Assembly (NCBI GenBank): GCA_030598075.1
Contig: JAUVQP010000029.1
Location: 1 to 11,602 of the forward strand
Source: Miltoncostaeaceae bacterium
GTDB taxonomy: Bacteria > Actinomycetota > Thermoleophilia > Miltoncostaeales > Miltoncostaeaceae
DNA length: 11,602 bases
Reading direction: 5' to 3'
Part shown: positions 5,587 through 11,602 of the stretch, in pieces
Position numbering within the stretch: position 1 is the stretch's first letter
Layout: each line of letters begins with the position of its first letter
Translations under genes and position numbers: made by a program
The notes under the pieces: model-generated
Seen by the model: the letters and a program-made list of their open reading frames with translations, nothing else
Databases searched by the model: none
Told to the model about the DNA's origin: nothing

Positions 5587-8027
5587 ACGCCCGAGCGGAG
5601 CGCGCGGCGATCGAGCTTGCCCGACGGAAGGCGGGGCAGCGCGTCGACCACCTCGACGCTTTGGGGGGCGCAGTGACGGGCCAGGTCGTGCGCGACGTGC
5701 GCGCGCAGTCGCTCGGCGAGCCCTTCGGCCTGGGCGCCGTCCGATGTCGCAACCGTCGCGACGACCCGCACGAGCCCGTGCTCGTCGGCCCGCCCGACGA
5801 CGGCCGCCTCCTCGACGTCGGGATGGCTCACGAGAGAGGCCTCGACCTCCGACGGGCTGACCCATCGGGCGTCGACCTTGAAGAGATCGTCCGAGCGTCC
5901 GAGGTGGCGATAGACCCCGTCCTGAGCTGACAGCACGTCGCCCATGCGGATCCAGTCTCCGCGCACCAAGTCGCGTGTGAGCGCCGAGCGGCGCCAGTAG
6001 CCGCTGGTGTTCGAGCCACTTCGGACCCAGAGCCTCCCGGGCTCGCCCTCGGCGACGGGGTGCCCATCGGCGTCCGCGAGCTTCACCTCGACGCCCGGCA
6101 CGACGTGCCCGAGCGTTCCCGGCGCTCCGTGCTCGCCGGCCCGCTCCGTGATGATCACGTTGCTGCACTCCGAGCAGCCGAGGCCCTGGATGAGGTCGAG
6201 GCCGGCGACCCGCGCGAGCGCGGCGGCGACGGCGGGAGGGAGGGCGTCACCCGAGCTGACGGCCAGGCGCACCGTCGCGAGCCGCTCCCCTCCTCCGTGC
6301 CGCTCGAGGAACCGCGCCAGCTGGGACCAGAAGGTCGGCACCGCGGTCAGCACGGTGACGCCGTGCCGCACGACGGTGCCGAGGACCGAGCGCGGGGTGG
6401 GGGTCGTGGGCGAGAGAACGCAGGCGCTCCCGCTGCCGAGCGCTCGGAAGAACCCGTTGCCGAATCCGAGCGACGTGAACAGGCGAGGAATCGCGTGCAG
6501 GCGATCTGCCGGACCGAGGCCGAGGGCGTGCGGGACGTAGGTCTCGAGCGATGTCCGCATGTCGCCGTGCGAGTGCATGGCAGCCTTCGGCTGACCGGTG
6601 GAGCCCGAGCTGTAGATGAGGTAGCCCAGGTCGTCGGGGTGGACCGCGGCCAGACGTGCCGGATGACCGCCGGTCAGACGGTCCGGATCGAGGCTCGGTT
6701 GGCCTCGAGGCGCATCCTCGTCGCGGGCGATGACGAGCGCCGGCTCGAGATCGGCGAGGATCTCGTGCAGGCGGTCCTCGTCGAGTCCGGGGTCGATCGG
6801 GACCGCGATCGCGCCCAGCCAGGCCGCGCCGAGGAACCCGGCCAGCCACGGCCGTCCGTCTCGGACCATGACGGCCACCCGCTCGCCGCGGCGCACGCCA
6901 GCGGTCGAGAGAGCGCCCGCCGCCCGCGCCGACGCGCCCGCCAACTCGTCGAAGGTCCACGCGCCGTCCGGGTCGATCGCGGCGGGAGAGCCCCCCAGGC
7001 CCGTCGCGCGCTGCCGCTCGACGAGAAGGTGCGCCAAGTTCGCCGCCGGCGAGGTCTGGCTCGAACGACGCCGTCGCTCCGTGGGGGCGTCGCCCGTGGC
7101 GGGGAGCGCGTCGGCCAGCGCGTCGTAGAAGTCGAGGGGCACGCCGTTCGGGGGTACCAGGACCGCGTCGGTCATCCCCGCGTCCGCGTAGGACGCGAGC
7201 GCCCCCCGGATCTCGTCCGGCGTGCCGACGAGCCCGACGGTGCGGAGCCACCGGACCAGGGCGGGAGGGCTCGTGCCGAGCAGGTCGGCCTCGCGTTCCA
7301 GGAACCGCCGCGTCTCACGGTCCGAGAGCACCGGGAAGGCGTAGCAGTAGAGGCAGTAGCGGAGCGGCTGCTGCCGTCCCGCGCTCTCGCGTGCCTCCTC
7401 GGACAGCTCCCGTCGGTGCGCGAGCTGGCCCGGCGTCAGGAAGGCGGCCACGACCCCGTCCGCGCGCCGTCCGGCCACGCGAAGCAGCGTCGGCCCGTGG
7501 GCGGCAAGCCAGACCGGCGGGCCTCCTGCCTGAAGCGGTCCGGGGAGGTTGGGCGCCGCGTCGACCTCTCCTGGGACGGTCGCGCTCTGCGGCTCGCGAA
7601 ACATCGCCTGGAGCACGTCGAGTGTCGCCACCACCCCCTCCGAGCGCTCTCGCGGGCTGCCGAACGGAATGCCGTACGCGCGGTGCTCATCGCGGTCGGA
7701 GCCCGTTCCCAGGCCGAGGGTGAGGCGTCCGCTCGAGATGTTGTCCAGGGTGGTCACCATGCGCGCCGCCACCGCCGGGCGGCGATAGGAGGCCGACATG
7801 ACGGCGACTCCCAGCCGCGCGGCCGTCGTCGAGGCCGCGATCGCGGCCAGCGCGGTGAGCGCCTCGAACGAACCCTGACGCGCGTGGCGGCCGGGAGCCT
7901 GGAGGTGATCGTTCAGCCAGAGCGCGGCGAAGCCGAGATCCTCCGCGCGCCGCGCCGCCCCGAGCAGCTCACCCCAGCTCGCCCCGTACTGGGGCAAGCG
8001 CACGCCGACCGAGATGGCCGGCGGCAC
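5583..8027 (-). CDS. Fusion protein: LLM-class flavin/F420 oxidoreductase joined to benzoate-CoA-ligase-type AMP-forming ligase
   Basis: One continuous 814-codon frame encodes two enzymes. Residues 1-305 are a luciferase-like monooxygenase/F420-dependent oxidoreductase domain, with LGFAALWLNDHL (31-42) and TTLDNISSGRLTLGLGTGSD (92-111) near its cofactor site. After an Arg/Ser-rich linker (about 310-328), residues 329-814 form an adenylate-forming acyl-CoA ligase. It has A3 YSSGSTGQPK (472-481), A5 GLGCSE (615-620), A7 GDWIRMGD with Asp697, A8 GRSDDLFKVD (710-719) and A10 PSGKL with catalytic Lys804. The A8 and C-terminal wording is benzoate-CoA-ligase-like. All catalytic motifs look intact, so both domains are likely active. 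A plausible role is oxidation of an aldehyde, ketone or acid followed by CoA activation, but the substrate and the cofactor (F420 or FMN) are unknown. GTG 8027 overlaps the upstream stop as TAGTG, so translation is coupled to the LytR_C gene. Confidence 0.88.
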   Translation of the reverse strand: MPPAISVGVRLPQYGASWGELLGAARRAEDLGFAALWLNDHLQAPGRHARQGSFEALTALAAIAASTTAARLGVAVMSASYRRPAVAARMVTTLDNISSGRLTLGLGTGSDRDEHRAYGIPFGSPRERSEGVVATLDVLQAMFREPQSATVPGEVDAAPNLPGPLQAGGPPVWLAAHGPTLLRVAGRRADGVVAAFLTPGQLAHRRELSEEARESAGRQQPLRYCLYCYAFPVLSDRETRRFLEREADLLGTSPPALVRWLRTVGLVGTPDEIRGALASYADAGMTDAVLVPPNGVPLDFYDALADALPATGDAPTERRRRSSQTSPAANLAHLLVERQRATGLGGSPAAIDPDGAWTFDELAGASARAAGALSTAGVRRGERVAVMVRDGRPWLAGFLGAAWLGAIAVPIDPGLDEDRLHEILADLEPALVIARDEDAPRGQPSLDPDRLTGGHPARLAAVHPDDLGYLIYSSGSTGQPKAAMHSHGDMRTSLETYVPHALGLGPADRLHAIPRLFTSLGFGNGFFRALGSGSACVLSPTTPTPRSVLGTVVRHGVTVLTAVPTFWSQLARFLERHGGGERLATVRLAVSSGDALPPAVAAALARVAGLDLIQGLGCSECSNVIITERAGEHGAPGTLGHVVPGVEVKLADADGHPVAEGEPGRLWVRSGSNTSGYWRRSALTRDLVRGDWIRMGDVLSAQDGVYRHLGRSDDLFKVDARWVSPSEVEASLVSHPDVEEAAVVGRADEHGLVRVVATVATSDGAQAEGLAERLRAHVAHDLARHCAPQSVEVVDALPRLPSGKLDRRALRSGV

Positions 8028-8614
8028 TACCCCGGCCCGAGGACCAGAACGACCTGAGCGCCTCCGGGAGCGGCCGCGGCCAGCGGGCCGGTGTCGGGCA
8101 GCGACAGCACCCCGGAGACCTGAAAGTCCTCCGCGACCCGATCGGCGGCGGCTTCGTCGCCGGCTCGGAAGTAGACGATCGACGGCCCGGTCTGGGTTGG
8201 CGCGTTGCCGACCTCGACGCCCGTGTAGCCGAGACCCTCCGCGGTGGCCTGATTCTGGGCGGCGAGGCCGGCTGTCCCGGTGGCGTTGAGGATCGCGAGT
8301 TCGATCGTGTCGCGCGCCGGGGGCGCCGGGGGCGCTGTCGTCGCGGGGGCGGTCGGCGTCGTACTCGTGGGCGCGGTGCTCTCGCCGGAGTCCCCGTCGC
8401 CGCCCGCGGTCGTCGTCGCGCCCGACGCCGCGTCGGCCGTCGTGGTCGCCGGAGGCACGACCGTGACCGGCCCGTCGTCGCCGCGCAGTATCCAGCCGCC
8501 CACGAAGCCCAGCACCAGCATCGAGACGGCGAGCACCACCGGGCGACCCCAGGAGGCTGCGCCCCGCGGATGCTCGTCTCGTGGCCGTTCGGTGGGCGAA
8601 TCGTGCTCAGGCAT
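8027..8614 (-). CDS. Membrane-anchored LytR C-terminal-domain protein
   Basis: This 195-residue protein is predicted to be anchored in the cytoplasmic membrane with its C-terminal domain outside. It has a charged cytoplasmic N-terminus (1-24), one membrane segment (25-43) and a Thr/Pro/Ala/Gly-rich extracytoplasmic linker (50-100). The last part is a LytR_C-type domain (101-195) with ELAILNATGTAGLAAQNQA (105-123), TGVEVGNAP (131-139) and IVYFRAGDEAAADRVA (146-161). LytR_C domains occur beside or fused to LytR-CpsA-Psr cell-wall ligases, but no LCP catalytic domain is present here. The function is unknown; a cell-envelope role is inferred. ATG 8614 has AAGGA about 8 nt upstream. It is the first gene of a probable two-gene unit with the oxidoreductase-ligase fusion, and it is divergent from the helicase gene. 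Confidence 0.85.
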   Translation of the reverse strand: MPEHDSPTERPRDEHPRGAASWGRPVVLAVSMLVLGFVGGWILRGDDGPVTVVPPATTTADAASGATTTAGGDGDSGESTAPTSTTPTAPATTAPPAPPARDTIELAILNATGTAGLAAQNQATAEGLGYTGVEVGNAPTQTGPSIVYFRAGDEAAADRVAEDFQVSGVLSLPDTGPLAAAAPGGAQVVLVLGPG

Positions 8615-8698
8615 ACACCGTCCTTGCCGATGCTACCCGTACGTCCGGCGACCGGCGTCGTTCTCGGTGCCTTCCTGGGGAGTCGGACTGTCGGCTGA

Positions 8699-8718
8699 TA
8701 GTGTCCGTGACGCTCACG
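8699..8718 (+). promoter_or_regulatory. Possible helicase promoter element with 13-bp inverted repeat
   Basis: TAGTGT (8699-8704) fits the TAnnnT -10 pattern of actinobacterial promoters on the plus strand. No good -35 hexamer is visible 16-18 bp upstream. Directly downstream is CGTGA-CGC-TCACG (8706-8718), a perfect 5-3-5 inverted repeat that would overlap the transcription start. It is a candidate operator, but no regulator is identified. Confidence 0.3.
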
Positions 8719-8733
8719 ACGCACGCCCGGCGC

Positions 8734-8743
8734 CAGACGTCTG
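8734..8743. promoter_or_regulatory. 10-bp palindrome CAGACGTCTG in the divergent intergenic region
   Basis: CAGACGTCTG is a perfect 10-bp palindrome in the 215-bp region between the divergent LytR_C and helicase genes. GCACGC (8721-8726) and GCGTGC (8743-8748) form another inverted pair around it. It could be a protein-binding site or part of the helicase mRNA leader. There is no supporting evidence beyond symmetry and position. Confidence 0.25.
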
Positions 8744-8799
8744 CGTGCCCTCAGTTCTCATCAGGGTGCGGCGTTGAGCAGGCGCCTCTAGCGGCGGGA

Positions 8800-8818
8800 G
8801 CCTCGGCCACTCCGAGGC
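8800..8818 (+). promoter_or_regulatory. Leader hairpin covering the likely helicase ribosome-binding site
   Basis: GCCTCGG (8800-8806) and CCGAGGC (8812-8818) form a perfect 7-bp stem with loop CCACT. GAGG (8814-8817), the only Shine-Dalgarno-like stretch before ATG 8830, lies inside the 3' arm. A second, overlapping pair, GCGCCTC (8782-8788) with GAGGCGC (8814-8820), competes for the same arm. The leader could therefore switch between structures that mask the site. This is inferred from base pairing only. Confidence 0.4.
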
Positions 8819-8829
8819 GCGGTTACGCG

Positions 8830-11442
8830 ATGCCCCAAGCAGCGGAGCAACTCATCACACAGGACGTGCCCGGCCTCGCCGGAGAAGCGTTGCGCGCCGC
8901 CCTCGGCGACCCCTCGTCGGCGTGGCCGAGCGTCGTGCTGCGCCCGCATCAGATCGAGGCCCTCGACGAGTTGGCCAGCCGCCTGTCGGCCGGTTCGCGG
9001 CGGACCTGGGTGGACTCGCCGACCGGCTCGGGCAAGACGATCATGTTCTCGGCCTTGGCCGCCGCACTGGGCGGCAGCACCCTCGTGCTCGTCCCGCGGA
9101 GAAACCTCGCCGGGCAGACCGCCGAAGGCCTCGCGAAGCACTTTCCTTCGGTTCCGGTGACGGTGGACGGGGCGCAGGCCGCCGGCCGCGAGGGCGTGGT
9201 CATCGCCACCTACCAAGCGGCGCTTCGCCGCGCGCACGAGATGCGCTGGGAGGACGTCACCCTCCTCATCTGCGATGAGGCCCACACCACGCTCGGCCAG
9301 CAGACGCGACGGCTCCTCGACCGCGCCCAGAACGCGGTCATCGTCGGGTTCACCGCCACCGGTAGCACCACCACGGGCCATGTCGAGCAGATCTTCGGCC
9401 CCGTGGCGACGACCCTCGACCGCCAGTCGGCCATCGAGCGAGGGATTCTCGCGCCGCTGCGCTCGCTGCGGGTGGAACGCGCCGTCGACCTCAGCGACGT
9501 GGCGCACGTGCGCGGTGACTTCGACCAGGCGAGCCTCGGGCGGGCGCTCGACCGCGCGCTGTGGCACAAGGCCTGCGCCGAGGTGTGGGCCGCGCATTTT
9601 CAGGAACTGGGGCTGGCCGGGGTGGCGTACACGGCCACCGTGGCGCAGGCGGAGAGCCTGGCCGAGGAACTTCGGGCGCGCGGCGCGGTCGCGGTGGCCG
9701 TCTCCGGGCAGACCCCGAAGCGCGAACTTCAGCGCATTCTCTTCGACTTCGGCGCGAAGCGCATCGACGTGCTCTGCAACGCCGACCTCCTCACCGAGGG
9801 CTGGGACGAGACCCGCGCGGCCGTGGTGCTCCATCTGGCGCCCACCACGTCGGAGCGCGTCTTCGTGCAGCGTCTCGGGCGGGTCATGCGACCGTCTGCC
9901 GGGAAGGAGGCCGTGTCGGTCGAGTTTCTGCCGGCGGGCGAGAAGATGGGCGTTCAGACCAGTCATGACGTCTTCGGACGCGGTTGGTACAAGCCTCTTG
10001 GCAGGGTCGCCGGGCCGCCCGAGGGCGGCGAGAGGGGCAAGCTCGCGAAGGCTGCCGAGCTGCTCGCGGCCCAGGGCACAGGGACCGCCGCGCTGGTCAA
10101 CCCCGGCGCCGCGCCTGCGGAGATCGCGGCGGGCCTTGCGGACGGCGGTTGGCGAGACGCGGACCCCGGCGACCTTCCGCCCACGCTCATGGAGACCTGG
10201 GTCGAGGCGGCGGCGCTCGAGACCGACGTCACGGAGGTCGCGGCCATCGTGGATCTCGGCGTGTCGCCGGGCGGCGCTGCGGCGTGGCTCGCGCTGTCCG
10301 GGTTGCTCGCGCGCGAGGCGCGGGATGGCTCGGACCAGCCCCTCTGGCGCTCTTGGGCCACGGCGCTTCTCGTACAGCTCGATCTGCGCGACGCGCTCCC
10401 CGACGACGTGCCGCGCCGGGTCCTCGATCGCCTTCGCATGACCTCGCGCGAGCGTCTTCGCGCGCTCTGGTGGCACGCGGACGCCAGCGACAAGTGGGAC
10501 CGTCTGGCGACGCTGGAGCAGCTCGGTCGGTCCGGCGATCGCCGCCGCCGCTGGTCGGCGCTCGACGAGACCGCGTCGTGGGCGCCCGCTTGGTCGTGGG
10601 ATGTCTCGCGCGGGCTCGCTGACTCCAACCGCCCGGGCCGCAACCAAGAGCTTGCGCGCATCGCCGCCTGGGAGGCGAATCACCTCATCCAGAATGGTGG
10701 GGAGCTCTCGTTGATCGGCATTTGGATGCGGGCCGCCGGCCAGCCGCCCCCGCAGCCGATTCCGCCCGAGGACCCCAGTGTCCTGCGCCTCGGGCAGGCG
10801 GCACGCCTGGCCGTCATGCTCGGGCCCGGAGACGTGCCGACCCGCAGCGAGTACCTGCGCTTGGCCGCGCGTGCGGCCGCCACCGTGGGGGGTTGGGCTG
10901 AGCTGCGCGGCTATCTCGACGCGGTGGACTTCACAGGCTCCGATGCCCGCCGCGCGCTTCGCGCCGCCATCGGGTCCATGCACCCCAAGGCGCTCGTCAG
11001 TCGGCGGGCGTGGAACTCGCTCAGGGCCCGTTTTCCCCGCCTCCCGGAGGCGGAGAGCGTCGGGGTCGGAGACGGCAAGAAGCGAGGTGCGGGACGGCGC
11101 CGACGCCGTCGCCGCCGGTTGAGCAGCGACAAGGCGGCTCTCGCCACGTCGGGCGTGGCGGAGGGCGGAGACGGGACGTCGGCGGACGGCGATTCGGCCG
11201 AGGTGCGGAAGTCCGCCTCGACCGCCGGTGGCGCCGACGAGAACGGAGCGTCGCCTTCCGGGACGCCAGGCTCAGGCCGGCGTCGACGCCGGCGCCGGCG
11301 TCGACGCCGTGGGTCCGGCGCGGCGGCGAGCGACGAGAACGCGACCGGGTCCACCACATCACCCTCCGCCAGCGGAAACGGATCCGGAGCGTCGGACGGC
11401 GTCCGGGCGACGCCCGCCCCGGCGCCGTTGGAGCGGGCCTGA
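8830..11442 (+). CDS. SF2 DEAH-box helicase with unrecognised C-terminal region and polyarginine tail
   Basis: This is a predicted nucleic-acid-dependent ATPase of helicase superfamily 2. The 870-residue protein has motif I SPTGSGKT (Lys69), motif II DEAH (149-152), motif III FTATGS (174-179), motif V LTEGWD (321-326) and motif VI QRLGRVMR (348-355). This is the XPB/UvsW/restriction-subunit-like arrangement. Residues 400-745 are Trp- and Arg-rich, look helical, and match no family I recognise. The last 125 residues are disordered and Gly/Ser/Ala/Asp-rich, with 8 consecutive arginines (756-763) and 11 (817-827). Such tails bind RNA or DNA non-specifically. Arg codons in both tracts are mixed, so this is not simple triplet slippage. 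The start is ATG 8830; upstream in-frame codons lack family similarity and would overlap the divergent gene. Its stop overlaps the next start as TGATG. Whether it acts on DNA or RNA is not known. Confidence 0.87.
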   Translation: MPQAAEQLITQDVPGLAGEALRAALGDPSSAWPSVVLRPHQIEALDELASRLSAGSRRTWVDSPTGSGKTIMFSALAAALGGSTLVLVPRRNLAGQTAEGLAKHFPSVPVTVDGAQAAGREGVVIATYQAALRRAHEMRWEDVTLLICDEAHTTLGQQTRRLLDRAQNAVIVGFTATGSTTTGHVEQIFGPVATTLDRQSAIERGILAPLRSLRVERAVDLSDVAHVRGDFDQASLGRALDRALWHKACAEVWAAHFQELGLAGVAYTATVAQAESLAEELRARGAVAVAVSGQTPKRELQRILFDFGAKRIDVLCNADLLTEGWDETRAAVVLHLAPTTSERVFVQRLGRVMRPSAGKEAVSVEFLPAGEKMGVQTSHDVFGRGWYKPLGRVAGPPEGGERGKLAKAAELLAAQGTGTAALVNPGAAPAEIAAGLADGGWRDADPGDLPPTLMETWVEAAALETDVTEVAAIVDLGVSPGGAAAWLALSGLLAREARDGSDQPLWRSWATALLVQLDLRDALPDDVPRRVLDRLRMTSRERLRALWWHADASDKWDRLATLEQLGRSGDRRRRWSALDETASWAPAWSWDVSRGLADSNRPGRNQELARIAAWEANHLIQNGGELSLIGIWMRAAGQPPPQPIPPEDPSVLRLGQAARLAVMLGPGDVPTRSEYLRLAARAAATVGGWAELRGYLDAVDFTGSDARRALRAAIGSMHPKALVSRRAWNSLRARFPRLPEAESVGVGDGKKRGAGRRRRRRRRLSSDKAALATSGVAEGGDGTSADGDSAEVRKSASTAGGADENGASPSGTPGSGRRRRRRRRRRRGSGAAASDENATGSTTSPSASGNGSGASDGVRATPAPAPLERA

Positions 11443-11602
11443 TGGAGGCCGTCGCTCCGCCGATCGATCGCGAGGCGGATCGCGCGTGGGAGCGCGTGCG
11501 CGAGCTCGACCGCCGCGTCTCGAAGCTCGAGCGAATGGACGCGCACACCGCTCTCGGCGACGAGGGTCGGCGGCGCCTCGCCCGCGCGCGCGCGCGGCGC
11601 CA
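11442..11602 (+). CDS. Partial protein of unknown function, charged and probably coiled-coil (N-terminal 53 residues)
   Basis: Only the first 53 codons are inside the window. The peptide begins MEAVAPPIDREADRAWERV and continues with RELDRRVSKLERMD, a heptad-like charged stretch that suggests a helix or coiled coil. It ends in an Arg/Ala-rich segment at the window edge. ATG 11442 shares one base with the helicase stop (TGATG), so translation is probably coupled and the two proteins may be made in fixed ratio. No family is recognised. It is called real because of the coupling and because the frame is open to the window end. Confidence 0.65.
   Translation, partial: MEAVAPPIDREADRAWERVRELDRRVSKLERMDAHTALGDEGRRRLARARARR

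Noticed and set aside
6060..8057. Long open frame on the plus strand (665 codons) opposite the fusion enzyme
   Set aside because: Its product is Arg/Gly/His-rich low-complexity sequence with no motif, while the minus frame contains all LLM and ligase motifs. It is a codon-bias shadow.
8581..8829. N-terminal extension of the helicase frame upstream of ATG 8830
   Set aside because: It overlaps the divergent LytR_C gene start, has no helicase similarity and crosses the promoter region. ATG 8830 gives a normal N-terminus.
8788..10983. Long open frame on the minus strand (731 codons) opposite the helicase
   Set aside because: It is antisense to a clear SF2 helicase, has Arg/His/Gly-biased composition and no recognisable domain.

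Overview
This is a very GC-rich bacterial chromosome segment with closely packed genes. Codon positions are strongly G/C-biased, which creates many long antisense shadow frames. An LLM (luciferase-like) oxidoreductase, a Fur/Zur protein with an EHHHHLVC core, a LytR_C anchor protein and frequent GTG/TTG starts all suggest an actinobacterium. A Thermoleophilia-like lineage is possible, but that placement is inference. There are no mobile elements, CRISPR arrays, tRNAs or rRNAs.

Layout. (1) Positions 1-3590 look like a zinc-homeostasis neighbourhood. On the minus strand are a ZnuB/AztB-type metal permease (cut by the window edge), a ZnuA/AztC-type lipoprotein and rpmG (L33). On the plus strand are rpmB (L28), a SAM methyltransferase and a Fur/Zur-family regulator. 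An AT-rich 7-1-7 Zur/Fur-type palindrome (1710-1724) lies immediately upstream of the binding-protein gene. Both ribosomal proteins are the cysteine-poor (C-) forms, which many bacteria make under zinc limitation so that zinc held by ribosomes is spared. (2) Positions 3591-3912 hold no convincing gene but contain several strong nested inverted repeats, including one with a GAAA tetraloop, so this is a candidate structured RNA. (3) Positions 3913-5586 hold a stand-alone NAD(P)H-hydrate epimerase followed by an epoxide-hydrolase-type alpha/beta hydrolase.

(4) Positions 5583-8614 (minus) are a two-gene unit: a membrane-anchored LytR_C-domain protein, then an unusual 814-residue fusion of an LLM oxidoreductase with a benzoate-CoA-ligase-type AMP-forming ligase, joined by a TAGTG stop/start overlap. 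The fusion ends tail-to-tail with the hydrolase, and both stop codons lie in one CTAG. (5) Positions 8830-11602 (plus) hold an SF2 DEAH helicase with a long unrecognised C-terminal region and two polyarginine tracts. It is coupled by TGATG to a charged, probably coiled-coil protein that runs off the window. The helicase leader carries a 13-bp inverted repeat, a 10-bp palindrome and a hairpin that could mask the ribosome-binding site.

How they fit together: zinc uptake, zinc-free ribosomal proteins and a zinc-sensing repressor make a coherent zinc-starvation module. The remaining genes look like separate housekeeping or accessory units. The observations most worth follow-up are the oxidoreductase-ligase fusion, the polyarginine-tailed helicase, the structured intergenic region, and the apparent ATC start of the zinc-binding lipoprotein.
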